A program made the position numbers and the translations under genes. Below are positions 23,712-34,990 of a DNA stretch of 64,000 bases, piece by piece. The stretch is from Ustulina deusta. Its lineage: Eukaryota; Ascomycota; Sordariomycetes; Xylariales; Xylariaceae. The stretch is taken from NCBI GenBank assembly GCA_023159155.1, contig JAJNNX010000003.1, positions 1,674,001-1,738,000 of the forward strand, given 5' to 3'. The first letter of the stretch is position 1. Each line of letters starts with the position of its first letter. The notes below the pieces were generated by a model. The model made no database searches. It worked only from the letters and a program-made list of their open reading frames with translations, and was not told where the DNA came from.

Positions 23712-25567
23712 CGGTTTAGGTCACGCGTTACCCACCGTCGAAGGGAGTTTTTGGGATTATATGGCGACTGCACGCTGAAGTCTTGTGTTTAACCTGCCCG
23801 TTGGTCTAGAAATGGCCAAGTCGTTCGTCTACGGACTGGAGGAAGAGATGATAACATTGCTCGAGTAATTGGCAATGCTACCAAAGTCCTCCAACTCCCT
23901 CCCGAATCTTGTCTATATGCCACAGCTAGGTATCGATAATATAGCTTATATAATCTATCGATCTCCTGTTAATGACAAGGTGTGTAAGGATCACGAAGAT
24001 TATCGGTCAGAAGAGTGGTAAAAGGGTGGTTGTTTTTCCTAAGACGAAAATGTCCAATGGGGGCATGGATGACCAGTACTAATTATGGCTGGTTGTTGCA
24101 CAGCCACAAAACCACCAGCCACAGAGATAACCTAATAAATTAACGGACCACAATTTTTAGCCGCCAGTGTCTCGACATCTACAAGTAGATAGGTAGGTAT
24201 GTAGGTACTTAGATTAATTACCTAAGATAAGTACCTAGGCTTCCACACTCCTACCTAGTAGTACCTACTCATTTACTACAAGTTCTCTTTATAATGCACA
24301 ATGAACAAGAACTCGGTACTCTCACCGAGCACCTAACCTTGCATCCGTGGTATCACGCATCATTTACCTACTTAATCCTCCCCCTTCCTTTTTCTTTTCT
24401 CTTCTTTTTCTTTTCTCTTCTTTTTCTTTTCTCTTCTTTTTCTTTTTGCAAAAACCATCTTATTGGCGCGAATCTCGGCTGCTACAATCTTTGATCTGCA
24501 ATGAGGGGAAACCCCGCGGTGTAGCACCTCTGCAGATGCGGGTTTGTTTCAACATGGTTAACGTTGAAGAAAAAATATAGGAGGAGGGTGTGGATAGCTC
24601 GCCGATATGACAGCCAATGCGGTAGGTGGTAGAGATCGGCTTGATGCGACTCTCGATTCGCTAACCACTTGGAGATCTAGCTGCGTTGGCATGCACATCA
24701 TCCCACATACATACACACCCACATATCTCCTTTATCACAGGACTGCTGGACTGTCGCAGACCGCCCGGTAGTTCCGGCATTCCAACGACATCCAATCCTT
24801 CCGAGCACGGCCCTGGTTGGCTCGATATAATTCGAAGAGCCGTGGTCCAGCTAGTCGAGGCAGAGCACGCAAGCCACGCTATTCGAAGCGTCATTGTTCA
24901 TTCCGACATGGGCGGGCCAATGGTCCCTCAAGACGCTGCCGGGCGATCCTGCATACCGCACGCACGCGCCGTTGTCTGCAAGACATAGCCAGCCGCATTT
25001 GGTAATGATTCATCAGATCATCGGCCCTCCTTGGTGGGTGAAACCTGCGTGCCTTCGCGTCTTGGGCTCCAGTCTAGTGTAGGTATACGTAGATGTGCTT
25101 ATCAAACACTCCGAGTTGCTAGTGAACTTAGACTAAGTCTACAAGGTGTGTTACTGTATATATGGGCTAAATCGCCCCATCTCTGACTGTCCGACCCTCT
25201 AGACTAATTTTGCCTATCTCCTGAGGCGAGAGATAACACTGTCTATCGCCTTACATCTATCTATCCACGGGCCTCCGCTGGTCCTTCTGCCCGTCCTTGG
25301 CCAGCCCGGAACAAAGCCCAAGCGAATACCTCCCGTCATAAGGGGCCCAGCGGGCGATAATTATCGCGAGATTCTCTCCTCTCCAGTCACACTATACTCG
25401 TCGAACCAGATGACAATGAACCCGTGAATTGCGTTGCGTCGATCAAGGCCGAATGCCATGAGCGCCCCCATCTTCTTTATCGGACCGTCCCGCTATACAT
25501 GGTCGTCACCTTCGCTACCTTAACCTTATCCATCTTGCCCGCACGGCTCAATCCATAAACATCTATC
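23712..25567. other. Intergenic with TAGGTA motifs and a pyrimidine tandem
   Basis: No gene is recognised. TAGGTA/TACCTA words cluster at 24187-24270. A polypyrimidine array lies at about 24388-24447. Frames around 24686-25082 run in two registers with no domain signature. Confidence 0.55.
24388..24447 (+). repeat. Polypyrimidine tandem, 16-bp unit
   Basis: About 3.5 near-perfect copies of TTTTTCTTTTCTCTTC lie on the plus strand. Such pure pyrimidine tracts can adopt triplex DNA and often arise by slippage. It lies away from any gene I can support. Confidence 0.8.
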
Positions 25568-26821
25568 ATGGTCGAACATCACCCGGTCCACAACAGCGAG
25601 GTTTTTCTATTAGGATTAGCCCCTCGCCCCTCAGTGCCCCCGCCGTCTCCCCCGTCGCCTCTGACGCCCACGGATGCCGGGTCCAGCACCCCCATCGAGC
25701 CTCTCTGTCTAGACAGCACAGGGATCCCCGCAGACGTCGAAGAGGCAAGCTCGGTCGCGAGACGACGCGTCACCGGCGCCATCCATGTCCTCAACACCGA
25801 GGCGACCGCTCTCCGGAGCTTGACCCAGCTATACAAGACCGATGCGACGGCAGCTGAAGGCTTCAACGCATCCGTGGACGCCATAGTGCGACAATGCAGC
25901 GAGAAGGGTAAGCTGGTCGTCACCGGGGTCGGTAAATCCGGGCATATCGGGAAGAAGCTCGTGGCGACGTTCAATAGTCTGGGCCTGCATTCAACATTCC
26001 TCCATCCCACGGAGGCGCTGCACGGTGACCTGGGCAAGATCAGCGAACACGACGCCGTCCTCTTCATCACCTTCTCAGGCAAGACGTCCGAGCTCCTGGC
26101 ACTGCTCCCCCACATCGACCGCAAGCTCCCCGTCATCGTCCTCACCGCGCACTCGCAGCCAGCCGACTGCGAGCTCATCCGCCAACGCCCCGGCGCTATC
26201 CTGCTGCCGGCCCCGATCCACGAGTCCGAGACCATCTCCTTCGGCATCTCGGCCCCGACGACATCCACCACCGTCGCGCTCGCGCTAGGCGACGCACTAG
26301 CCGTCGTCGTCTCGCAGGAGCTGCACAGCAGCGTCTCCTCCGTCTTTGCGCGCAACCATCCCGGTGGCGCGATCGGCGCCGCCTTCAACACTGACAGCAA
26401 CAAACCAGGCACGATGCGCGACTTTGCGGTCCCCGTGGTCGAAATCGCCTCGGTCTCCGGCGCCGCAACCGACCTCTCCGGCGCCGACGTCCTGAAGGCG
26501 GGCTATGAGTCGCCGTCCGGTTGGGTCAGCATCGGCGACGCCCTCGCCTGTCCCACGCGCATCCGCCGCCTTGACACCGCGCTCATGGCGCGCACGCTCC
26601 CCAATATCCCCGACTTGCTCGTCCCGAGGAGCGAATGGATCAGCATCAGCGCCGACACGCGCATCTCGCAGGCCGCGCGCTGGATCCGTGATCCGCTCAT
26701 GGCGCCCGACTACGGCGAGGCAGCATGCGGCGAGGATTCTGTCCTCGCTGTTGTGGATACGAGGGGGGAAGTCATTGGTGTTTTAGAGGCTGGGGAGCTA
26801 TTGCGATGGCGCGAATCATGA
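25568..26821 (+). CDS. KpsF/GutQ-type SIS-domain sugar-phosphate isomerase with CBS-like tail
   Basis: Resembles bacterial D-arabinose-5-phosphate isomerase, which interconverts ribulose-5-phosphate and arabinose-5-phosphate for Kdo synthesis. The single exon encodes 417 residues. A Pro-rich extension of about 60 residues precedes the SIS domain. Key strings match KpsF/GutQ/KdsD: TGVGKSGHIGKK, HPTEALHGDLG with the conserved His and Glu, FITFSGKTSEL (bacterial forms have NSGET), APTTSTTVALALGDALAV and FARNHPGGAIG. The C-terminus (from about residue 310) looks like one full and one worn CBS motif (VSIGDALACPTRI, then DSVLAVVDTRGEVIGVLEAGEL). The coding sequence is intronless and markedly rich in C/G at third positions compared with surrounding DNA. 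Fungi are not known to make Kdo, so the substrate is open and bacterial ancestry is plausible; similar genes do occur in other Pezizomycotina as far as I recall. Confidence 0.9.
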   Translation: MVEHHPVHNSEVFLLGLAPRPSVPPPSPPSPLTPTDAGSSTPIEPLCLDSTGIPADVEEASSVARRRVTGAIHVLNTEATALRSLTQLYKTDATAAEGFNASVDAIVRQCSEKGKLVVTGVGKSGHIGKKLVATFNSLGLHSTFLHPTEALHGDLGKISEHDAVLFITFSGKTSELLALLPHIDRKLPVIVLTAHSQPADCELIRQRPGAILLPAPIHESETISFGISAPTTSTTVALALGDALAVVVSQELHSSVSSVFARNHPGGAIGAAFNTDSNKPGTMRDFAVPVVEIASVSGAATDLSGADVLKAGYESPSGWVSIGDALACPTRIRRLDTALMARTLPNIPDLLVPRSEWISISADTRISQAARWIRDPLMAPDYGEAACGEDSVLAVVDTRGEVIGVLEAGELLRWRES

Positions 26822-27509
26822 GGTGTGGTTTTTTTCTCCCTTTTTTGGCTTAGATGGGGTTTGGGAAGGGGGAGGAATGTTCTGTGCATAGATGGCGATG
26901 GCGTCTGGTTTGCGCGGCGGTTGCATTCCCTCGTGAATGATTGAATGAATAAATATGCGAGCCGCGAGCCTATAACGACTAAAAGAAAAAAAAAACAAGG
27001 AATAGAGGGATTTTATTTGGCCGGCTAGAGTCGGCCTCCTGCATACATTCAGGCATTGGGTACTACCTTACCGTGCGCTTGTCCAGTGAATGGCGGTAGT
27101 AGACCTAACGAGCCACACTTGTCGAGATTCCTTGTCAATCACGAGTGGAAACATCACACGAATCTCGGCTGGATATGGCTGTCATTTGCCAAAATACATT
27201 GTTTTGTCAATGAGACCCCGTTGTCTCTCTATCTAGAGACAACGACTCTATCAATTGCATCAAAAGAGTATATGCTAGCTAATGATACAGGACACCCAAC
27301 ACCGCCTTTTGGAATATAATTAAAGCCCCCGAAGTCAGTGGATATGCGGTTTCGCCGAAAACGCCTCATGAACCGAACGCACAGTCCGCGAGAAAAAGAG
27401 ATGGTGTAGTATATGAAAAGTTGTGATTAAATCCACCCATTATTACGTCTCCCTCCCCGGCCCCTCGCTGGCGTGTTTCCTCGTGTTTATAACTCGGAGT
27501 AAGACCCGT
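26822..27509. other. Convergent intergenic spacer
   Basis: This holds the 3' ends of the isomerase (+) and the four-TM protein (-). A poly-A run lies near 26983-26997. No gene is seen. Confidence 0.6.
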
Positions 27510-28193
27510 CTACACCGCGTTCGACCCGGCAAACTTGTTCAGCTTGGGAGCGAACTTGGGGGCGACGACGGGCGCGACTTTGGCGGCGACAGAAACGACC
27601 TTGGAAGCGCCGCCGAGCTTGGATCCGAGGCTGGATTCTTCAAGCTTGCCGGCGACCTTGTTTTCGATCTGCTCGAGCTTGCCGTCGATCTTCTGGTCGA
27701 CCTTGCGGGAGACGAAGGTGCGGAAGCAGCCGTAGCCGCCGGTCAGCAGCCAGAAGAGGGCATTGACGAGATCGAGCCAGACGGCGTGGCGCATGAGGCT
27801 CACGCGCGTGTTCTCGTACCACTTGTGCTCGGCGTCGTCGGGCATGCGCAGGAAGATGACGGCGAAGGTGCCGAAGACGGCGATCCAGAGCACGAAGAGG
27901 GTGAAGTCCCAGGCGAAGAGCCGCGCGGTCCGCACGAAGGGCTGCGGGATGGCGAAGGCCACGGCCGTCACGGCGCTCAGCGACGCGACGAACAGCGCGT
28001 ACACCCACTGCACGGCCTGCGTCCTGTCGTTGCTGTGGTCCGAGCTCACGCGCGAGCCGTACAGGCCGACGACGACGAGGGCGAAGATCAGCTGCAGACC
28101 ACGGCCGACGAGGCGGAGCCAGGTCTCGTAGATGTATATGGGCTTGGTTATGGCGCCCTTGCCGAACTTGGAGGCGAATGATACGAGTTTCAT
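27510..28193 (-). CDS. MARVEL-like four-transmembrane protein
   Basis: An integral membrane protein of 227 residues, single exon. Four hydrophobic segments are visible at about residues 27-49 (LVGRGLQLIFALVVVGLYGS), 63-82 (WVYALFVASLSAVTAVAFAI), 91-113 (LFAWDFTLFVLWIAVFGTFA) and 139-157 (VWLDLVNALFWLLTGGYG). The layout, with a short cytosolic start, an Arg before TM1 and a long Lys/Ala-rich cytosolic tail, fits fungal MARVEL-domain proteins, which associate with membrane subdomains or trafficking. The tail has several Lys-Val-Ala-rich helices (KVDQKIDGKLEQIENKVAGK) that may be amphipathic. No signal peptide is seen. The function of this subgroup is not known to me. It is convergent with the isomerase gene. 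Confidence 0.8.
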   Translation of the reverse strand: MKLVSFASKFGKGAITKPIYIYETWLRLVGRGLQLIFALVVVGLYGSRVSSDHSNDRTQAVQWVYALFVASLSAVTAVAFAIPQPFVRTARLFAWDFTLFVLWIAVFGTFAVIFLRMPDDAEHKWYENTRVSLMRHAVWLDLVNALFWLLTGGYGCFRTFVSRKVDQKIDGKLEQIENKVAGKLEESSLGSKLGGASKVVSVAAKVAPVVAPKFAPKLNKFAGSNAV

Positions 28194-29910
28194 GGTGGAG
28201 TTGATATGTGGGTGATTATATGACCAATGCTGGTGGTGCAGACAAGAGATTTAATCTAACGAAAAAGAGACTCGGAGAAGTAATAACCCGTGGAAGAACG
28301 AATGGATATCGATTACTCAGTGCATAAGCAGGTAATAGCCAAGTCTATAGAACCAACAGTGACAACCAGTGTCGAAGAGGCCCAAGGGAGAAGTGAATGG
28401 TTGGAAATGGATGAAGAGAAGGTCTAAAGAGACAGTAAGAAAAGACGACAAGATGAGAGAAGACTGGAATATGGAGAGGTGCCCGAGAATAACGAATAGA
28501 AGAACGGATGCAACGAGGGAAGGCTTCGTAGATATTTGAATCACGAAGACAATGAGAAAGGGTCGGGCCGGGTCAAGGTCGAGGTCAAGGTCAGGCCAAG
28601 GCCAAAATTAGGTCAACGGAGACAATAACAAGCGCCCAATTCTTTGGCGAGACAAGGTCTACATTCCCCCAGTGCGTCTTTAGGGAGATTCTCCAATGTC
28701 CATGTCCAAAGAGCGGCAAAGAGCAAGGACAGATGCCTTGTTCCCCGCCCATCGAAACAAAGAAGGATGAAAGGGTCGAAGGTCAAGATGAGATGAGGCT
28801 CTCTCAGCCAAGCAATTGAAGGCAGCTCGCTCTGGTACTGTACTTTGTACTGTATTTTGGACCTGATGTGGGGCCTTGTTGTAGACGCCGGCCCTGGAGC
28901 CCAGATGACTGGCTGGAGAGACTCGACGGCTGAGACGGCGGGCGCTAAGCACGCTATCGGTCTGGCGGGTTTCTAGCGTCCTTGCTGGTCAGGGCATGGT
29001 TCTGGTAGCGCCCGCTCCACCGTCGTAGCCGCTGAGACGTGTTTCGGCCATCTTGGGGGCGCTATTCTTGACTCTGACTCCAACCAACAAAGTTCACCTA
29101 TCTAATTCCTACCCAGCTTCGCACATCGCGTATAATAGGTACCTGGGGCTATCTGAATATAAACCACCTCGTCTGTCGGGCTTTTCGCCATTTTATTTTT
29201 CTCGGTTCTCCGGAGACTTCGGCTCTTACCTTGCCATTTGATGCGATAAAACGAGGAGAGAGCGAGAGCCAGCATATTATGCTCCCCAGACTTCTCGGCA
29301 GTGAATTCGCCAGCTATGGTGGCCTAGGGGTTAACTGTTCATCCGTCGATATATGGAATCCTTGTTTAGGATGATACGTCCTTTGTTCTTTGTCCTCGCA
29401 ATCTAGGGATAGCCATCATTGACAAACCGTCTACGTATCCGACCGCCACATTGTAAATAGAAGCCCATGTGACGTGCTGGTGGCACAATCCCTCTCTATA
29501 TGGCCTCCCTCCACTCCTTACCTCCTTGGATTCCGCCAGCTGGCATAGGCGAGCAAGCTCTGTTGGCTAGCAAGCCGAGGGTCACCTCGGTGTCACGAAA
29601 TCCCCCTAGATGATAGGGTCGTGCCTCTCCTTCAAGCCCGTGGTCATTCTTTCATTCGGTTGTCTGCATCGTAGGTGACGTGAACGGTGATGGTAGCGGT
29701 GTGTATTCTAGACAGTACCTGATTTGTTAGTTGTCTGAGTACTTCGAGAATGCAAACTTTCCCTTGATTCTTCTCAATACTTAGTACGCTCTTAATGTGT
29801 GCGAACTGGTATAAAGTTATCCGTCTACCATTTATCTACCCACTCTAGATTTACCTCACCATCATATCAGTCTTCCCTCACCTATCCGCTAACCCCAACA
29901 CAACTTCACC
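28194..29910. other. Intergenic, includes an isolated A-box-like sequence
   Basis: No gene is supported. A purine-rich stretch with many GAGA/GGTCAAGG words lies near 28400-28620. TGGCCTAGGGG at 29320-29330 fits a pol III A box, but no B box follows within 100 bases, so it may be a tRNA-like fragment or chance. Confidence 0.5.
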
Positions 29911-30639
29911 ATGAGTCGGCGCCCAATTTGGCAAGGCTCCCCCACAGAGTCGGATTCCGAATATGCGAGGACCCCCTCTCCAACACAACTTCTTCTCGAG
30001 GCGCCGCCTCACCCTCCGTCATCCGTCATCAACGAGAAAATAAATCATAACTTGATCCGAAAGAAACCACCCCGTCGCCTCGTAGAAGAGATAGGCAACT
30101 TCTTTACTAGCAAATGCCCCATTCGGTGCAGGCACTGTGGTGATAGAACCGGCGAAACCAAAATCATCTTGGACTACTCACCCTCAATCCTTCACATTGA
30201 TGAGGAATGGGTGATACGTCTACCCCATCCGCTTTATCAGCGTAATCCAGGTCCACACTACAACGACCTGACGAAAACAGTCTACGCACATCACTTCCAG
30301 ATAAAGTTCATGCCTGGCGGTCTAGAAGTTGAGGAATGGGGAAATATCGCCAAAGAATTCCGGCGATGTATCCTTTCCAAGCATGACCTGTTAGATGCTG
30401 CTGTTGAGTTTACCATGGTGAGTGGTTCCGGCACCATCTCCGCATGGTATCCGCCCGAGGTAGACAAGGACGAGCTTAGGTCCTTCTTCGGGGACGACCA
30501 CTCTGACAACCTGGATTTGGAAGCTGAGGGCCGGGGCCACGGGAGAGAAGTAATTCTGATGTCGAGACTCGAAGTTGACGATGACGATGATCTGGACACG
30601 GAGTATTCTGACACGAGGAGCCGTCACAGAAAATATTAG
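29911..30639 (+). CDS. Hypothetical protein with possible zinc-binding CxxxCxxC
   Basis: I do not recognise this 242-residue, intronless product. The N-terminus is Pro/Ser-rich and probably disordered. A CPIRCRHCGD motif near residues 70-78 could bind metal but only three cysteines are clustered. The middle (ILDYSPSILHIDEEWVIRLPHPLYQ onward) looks folded with mixed beta/alpha character. The end is strongly acidic (DDDDDLDTEYSD) then basic (RSRHRKY). The start follows a C-rich leader (TTCACCATGAG) in good context. It is possibly lineage-restricted. The frame is much longer than others nearby and codon use looks normal, which supports a real gene. Confidence 0.6.
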   Translation: MSRRPIWQGSPTESDSEYARTPSPTQLLLEAPPHPPSSVINEKINHNLIRKKPPRRLVEEIGNFFTSKCPIRCRHCGDRTGETKIILDYSPSILHIDEEWVIRLPHPLYQRNPGPHYNDLTKTVYAHHFQIKFMPGGLEVEEWGNIAKEFRRCILSKHDLLDAAVEFTMVSGSGTISAWYPPEVDKDELRSFFGDDHSDNLDLEAEGRGHGREVILMSRLEVDDDDDLDTEYSDTRSRHRKY

Positions 30640-31846
30640 AGAGAGGATCAGAGCCGCCAACAGCACTGGAGAACGTGGTTTAAGAAAAGAGTATGAAGAT
30701 GACGCGGAAATAGTGGAGTGAGACGCAAGGAGATCAACTGAAAATTTCCAATCACGAAGCGTGAAATGGGATTTCTATTGTTGGAAGTAAAGGCACTTGG
30801 GGAGAAAGAGAAGAGGTTGCCCTTCTTTAGAATTCGCATTACTTTGTCCACCAAACCCTCATGCATTCACTAGGTAGTTAGGTAGCTTACTTTTCAATCT
30901 GAGATTATATTATATTATTTTCATTTTTATTATCAAGGAAATATTGTAGTTTCTGGGACGCTTGCGTCTAAGAGGCATGAGGGAGTTACTATATCTAGCG
31001 TTGAAGAAATTTCAGCACACGTGCCGCGACGACGTAGTTAGGTCTGCTGGTACACATAGAACTTCTCTTCTTGCGCCATAATAATAAGCAATTACTGGAA
31101 CAACCGGCAGTCTTGACTGCGACACGTGTCCAACTGGCCCCCTTTAACATACAGCGTCGACCCCCTTACCTAACATCATTTCCCTGGTAAACGGGCTGTC
31201 AGCTTCGGGTTATTGCATTGGTAGCACGTGATGACCAGACACCCGTGGACATGGAACGAGGCAATGAGTGGTCTATACATTTCCCGCTTACGACGCAAGG
31301 GCCGAACTTGGGAAGTGTGAACTTCAACATTTCGACGTGTGTCTTTGGACCACGGTGGACATCGGGAACGTGGTACTGTTCAGCCTCCTTGCACGGTGCA
31401 CAATTGCGTCACACCATCGAATTCTAAGCACACTCGTACGACCCTCCTGTGCCCATTATCGCCTAGGATTCGGCTTCGGAAGCGCAAGTATGAGAGGCCT
31501 CTAGTGTTACACTTGGAGGGTAAGACGGCAAGGAATGATTTTTTGGTTACTTACAATTTAGACCGTGGCGCAGCTATCTTGAGGTATCACAGTAGAAATC
31601 TGGTTTCAGTATATCTAAATGCCATCTAGAAGTCCAGCCGCCGGGCAATATTTAAGGGAGAGTTGTTAGGTCTATTTGCCTCCGGAAACTCTTACTTTTC
31701 TTCACAGGTCCACAACGGCGCCTCTCTATACTCAGCACTTGCCTTTATCAACTCATTATTATGAGACTAGAATCGGCAGCACCGTCGACTAAATATTCTA
31801 ACACAATTGTACAATAACTAAGCCGAGGCGACCTCATTTTTCGGCC
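30640..31846. other. Intergenic
   Basis: Only short overlapping frames are seen (for example 31218-31629 in three registers) without motifs. No repeats of note beyond AT-rich stretches near 30900-30930. Confidence 0.55.
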
Positions 31847-32467
31847 ATGAATTATCATGCAGCAGGGCAAGCAAACCAGCCCATATGTCCCAATCCTTTT
31901 TACTGGGCGCCTTCCCCCGAGCTCCAGAACCAGATTCAGGGCATTGTCTACCATTACATCTTTGCCGGGGCCAATGTGGGGAGGGAGGAAATGACGTCTC
32001 GGATTTCATATCGTCTCGCCCCAATGTCCTTCGACGAGAACCTGAAGCCTCACTTAGTCTTCCCAGCATTTTGGACCTACGAGACGTTCAGCGCCCCGCT
32101 GATATCCATCCACCCCGCCGAGGGGACTTCCATCGACTGGGATCGTTGCTTTCGAGAGCTGAGGGACCAGCTCCTCGAGCCCCGGGCCCTGCACTACGTC
32201 AGCGTCCTGCTCACCAACGGGGAATCCAGCCAGTTCCACGGGCCCCGGTGGATCTTGATGGGAGGCGAGGCGATTCAAATGGGGTCCAATCCAGATATCC
32301 CGCGGCTTCTGGAGACGAGAACGCGCATGTTGCAGAACGTGGGCCCCTACGCGCTCGACCACAACCAAAGGCACTGGCTCCAGCGGTGGCTGCCGCTCTT
32401 CACCGGACTGCTGCGGCATAGGATCACTTCGCGCGGCGGGATTCAGGATTTCCTTCACAGAAATTGA
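31847..32467 (+). CDS. Hypothetical protein, unrecognised
   Basis: A 206-residue intronless frame with no family I recognise. It lacks a signal peptide and membrane segments. It has regular mixed composition with Trp-containing blocks (FWTYETFSAPLISIHP, RWILMGGEAIQMG, HWLQRWLPLFTGLL), as expected for a folded protein. The coding part is richer in G/C than its AT-rich flanks. A second overlapping plus-strand frame of 178 codons lies in register +2 over the same span and is likely a shadow, being Arg/Ala/Pro-rich. Real but possibly lineage-specific. Confidence 0.55.
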   Translation: MNYHAAGQANQPICPNPFYWAPSPELQNQIQGIVYHYIFAGANVGREEMTSRISYRLAPMSFDENLKPHLVFPAFWTYETFSAPLISIHPAEGTSIDWDRCFRELRDQLLEPRALHYVSVLLTNGESSQFHGPRWILMGGEAIQMGSNPDIPRLLETRTRMLQNVGPYALDHNQRHWLQRWLPLFTGLLRHRITSRGGIQDFLHRN

Positions 32468-32834
32468 GCATCTCAGATAATATGTCGAGAGCGGAGCTTG
32501 TGGCTCGTGTTATAACTTCGGATAATAGATTCAAAGTACAACTACAAGGTCCCCTAAATATAGTATTCAGGCCACGTGCGATCATCGTACTGCTACCGTC
32601 GGTAGCTCTATTCTCTAACAAGATAGGATAGAGGGAGGTTGAGGGAGAGGTAGTTGGCAACTTCTTCTCAGGGATTTAATACCAACCAATTAGCTTCCCG
32701 AACTGCTGGCAGCGAAAATTTAACCATCAACATAATTGACATGTGAATTTGAAGTAATTACTGTTAGGGTCTCATGGGTCAAATGTAATGTGGTCATATA
32801 GCTAGAAATATAGGTTAACATATTGGTATTATTA

Positions 32835-32858
32835 AATATATATATATATATATATATT
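32835..32858. repeat. (TA)n microsatellite
   Basis: About twelve TA units lie in an AT-rich intergenic stretch. Confidence 0.85.
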
Positions 32859-33850
32859 GAAGTAGGGCAAGTGGACTAGGTGGCTGAGTAAACATAAAAA
32901 TGCGCCGAACACCAAGAAAGGAAGAAAACAGATATGGCAATAAACACATTCCTTTTACACTTATCGCGTTCAAATCAACTATATTTTCCCTTGATCCCTT
33001 GATCCCCCAATATAAATAATCTGTGATTCATGCTAGGAAGTGTAGGGATAGTCTATCTCCTTGGATGAGGGCAAGGCGAGTACCCCGTATACACGAGCCT
33101 GCTCACATTGTCCACTTCAATATTAATATACTTTTAATGTCTTCTTTAAAAATACCGCAGTAAAAATCGAATTCTTCTCTTTCTAGACTTAGTGTTAAAT
33201 TATATTTTGTTTCCACAACTTCCAAAGTTATTCCAATTTTCTTCCCCCTTTTCTCGTAAAATTATCATTTTTAAGCCGAGTATGACATGGCTTCTGCGAG
33301 TATTAGTCGCCCAATCCACATTATTAAACCTCATACTCTTCGAGGCACCAGTAATATCTCATCACAACCTTGAAACCCTCCCTGTTGCCGCTTCCTGCTT
33401 GCAGGGGCTTCCGAGGGCCTAGCTCTTCAACTATGACTTTTGAGCAGACCTCTTATTAGCTTCAGAAGTTCGGGTTTGATGTCTCGTCGCCCTCGCCCCC
33501 CAGCACACGTCTGTCTATCCGTGATCGGATCGTCAAGGTTCGTTTGCGCTGAGCTTTGCCTCGATTTACCTACCATTCGCTGGCGGTAAGATTTCTATCA
33601 CATCTAAATTGTTACGTTTTCTCTTCATAACCCCCACATTATATCTATTCTGAGCGCTTTCCGCCGCTGCTTCCTGTTGCTCCTTTTGAATTGCTGACAA
33701 CTTTGTAATGAGTGGTTCCACGAGGAAGCAAGAGCGGTGCGCGCCCTTTTCCCGTTGCCTGTTTTTTTGCTCCATGTCCCGCGTATGTTCAGTGGTCTCT
33801 TCGAACCGTGGGCTTTCAGCCACCTTGGCATCTCATGTTGCTTTTCGCTC

Positions 33851-33873
33851 TTTTTTTTTTTTTTTTTTTTTTT
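33851..33873 (+). repeat. Poly-T run (23 bases)
   Basis: An uninterrupted run of T. It could be the reverse-strand poly-A of an old retrocopy or a slippage tract; no target-site duplication or upstream element is apparent. Confidence 0.85.
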
Positions 33874-34990
33874 GGCAGCAAGAAAGGCGGAGAATCCATC
33901 GTTCTCTGGTGTGTCTCTATTGTCGCGTTACTAATTAATACGGAACTCGTCAGCGGTCTCGCTGCTTGGGGGAAAACGCGCTAGTCATCTGGCTAAATTG
34001 AAGCGAGGTTGTCAGCATCCACGGACGTGTTTTCGTCTGGGCGAATCAGTTGCGCCGCAGCCCCAACGAATGCTTAGACTCAAAAAACAACCAGTAGCTT
34101 GGATGCGATCACCTAAGAAGTTGTCTCAGCTCAATCCGTTAGAGTCGGAGAAGTGTGTTTTGTTAGAACTAGGTGTGGAAGATGAGAGCTTTATGTACCT
34201 GTTGTATAATTTTAGCAAACTTGAGGAGGCGAGGAATATTAGACTTTACAAGCGCAATCGAAGTTTTAAACCAATGCTTTCATATTATTACCAGCAACCA
34301 TATCGTTAGTGATTACTAAGGTAGTTTGAATAGAAAGATATGTTAGTTCCTCCTGGAGATACTAGAATTGACTGTTATTATTACACAAAGGAGAAGGTTT
34401 TATCTGTACGAGCGAAGTTTGTGTATTCAACATTAGGCTAACTGTTAGTCTGAGGTAGCCTGTGTAATTTAGCACCGTGACAGACTGAGCGAGTTGAAAT
34501 GAGCGATATGGCTGGACAATAAATCCCTTACCTCGTCGTTTACCTTCGCTCCTATCTCTATCTCTATTCGTAATGGGAAACTTGGCCTCTATTCACGTTG
34601 CCCGCTTCAACATATATTGACTTCATGATGCTGTGGTCAATAGATGTTTTTCAGCCTCATCTGTATGAATTTCTTGTTAGTTCTTAGCTACAGTAAATTT
34701 TATAAGACCATTGTTGTAAGGAGATGAAACTACAAGTTATGTTGTCCTGGCCGTCACTACACACATCAGGGTACGGTGTCCAGAGTGAATAAAGAGTCCT
34801 ATCTGCAATCAGGAAGTAGGTAGGTAGTAGTAGTTAGGGCTCAATAGAGTGGTCAATTGATTCCTGAACCTTCCGAAATATCCTAGAGGGCAGCGTCAAT
34901 ATATATATACAGATTACTAATATATCCACTCCCATAGGGGTAGATATGATATATATCCCTGACAACACACTAGTATGCGGCATGATATGT

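Larger units (their letters stand above)
32468..34990. other. AT-rich 2.5-kb intergenic region with microsatellites
   Basis: A (TA)n tract at 32835-32858 and a run of 23 T at 33851-33873 are present. The frame 33998-34309 (103 codons) and a 46-codon hydrophobic frame at 33283-33423 have no support beyond length. The region 32700-33250 is visibly AT-rich, as in DNA altered by repeat-induced mutation, but no element can be identified. Confidence 0.55.

Noticed and set aside
25579..26412. 277-codon minus-strand frame over the isomerase
   Set aside because: Shadow of the KpsF-like gene, which has catalytic motifs on the plus strand.
27535..28181. Long plus-strand frames over the four-TM gene (for example 252 codons)
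   Set aside because: Shadow of a GC-rich minus-strand gene; composition is Gly/Asp/Glu/Arg-rich and lacks a domain.
29320..29330. A-box-like TGGCCTAGGGG as a tRNA gene
   Set aside because: No B box or foldable cloverleaf within 120 bases.
33283..33423. 46-codon hydrophobic frame starting MTWLLRVLVAQS
   Set aside because: Resembles a signal peptide but is short, in AT-rich DNA and followed by no mature domain.
33998..34309. 103-codon plus-strand frame
   Set aside because: Basic, no recognisable motif, no promoter or neighbour support.
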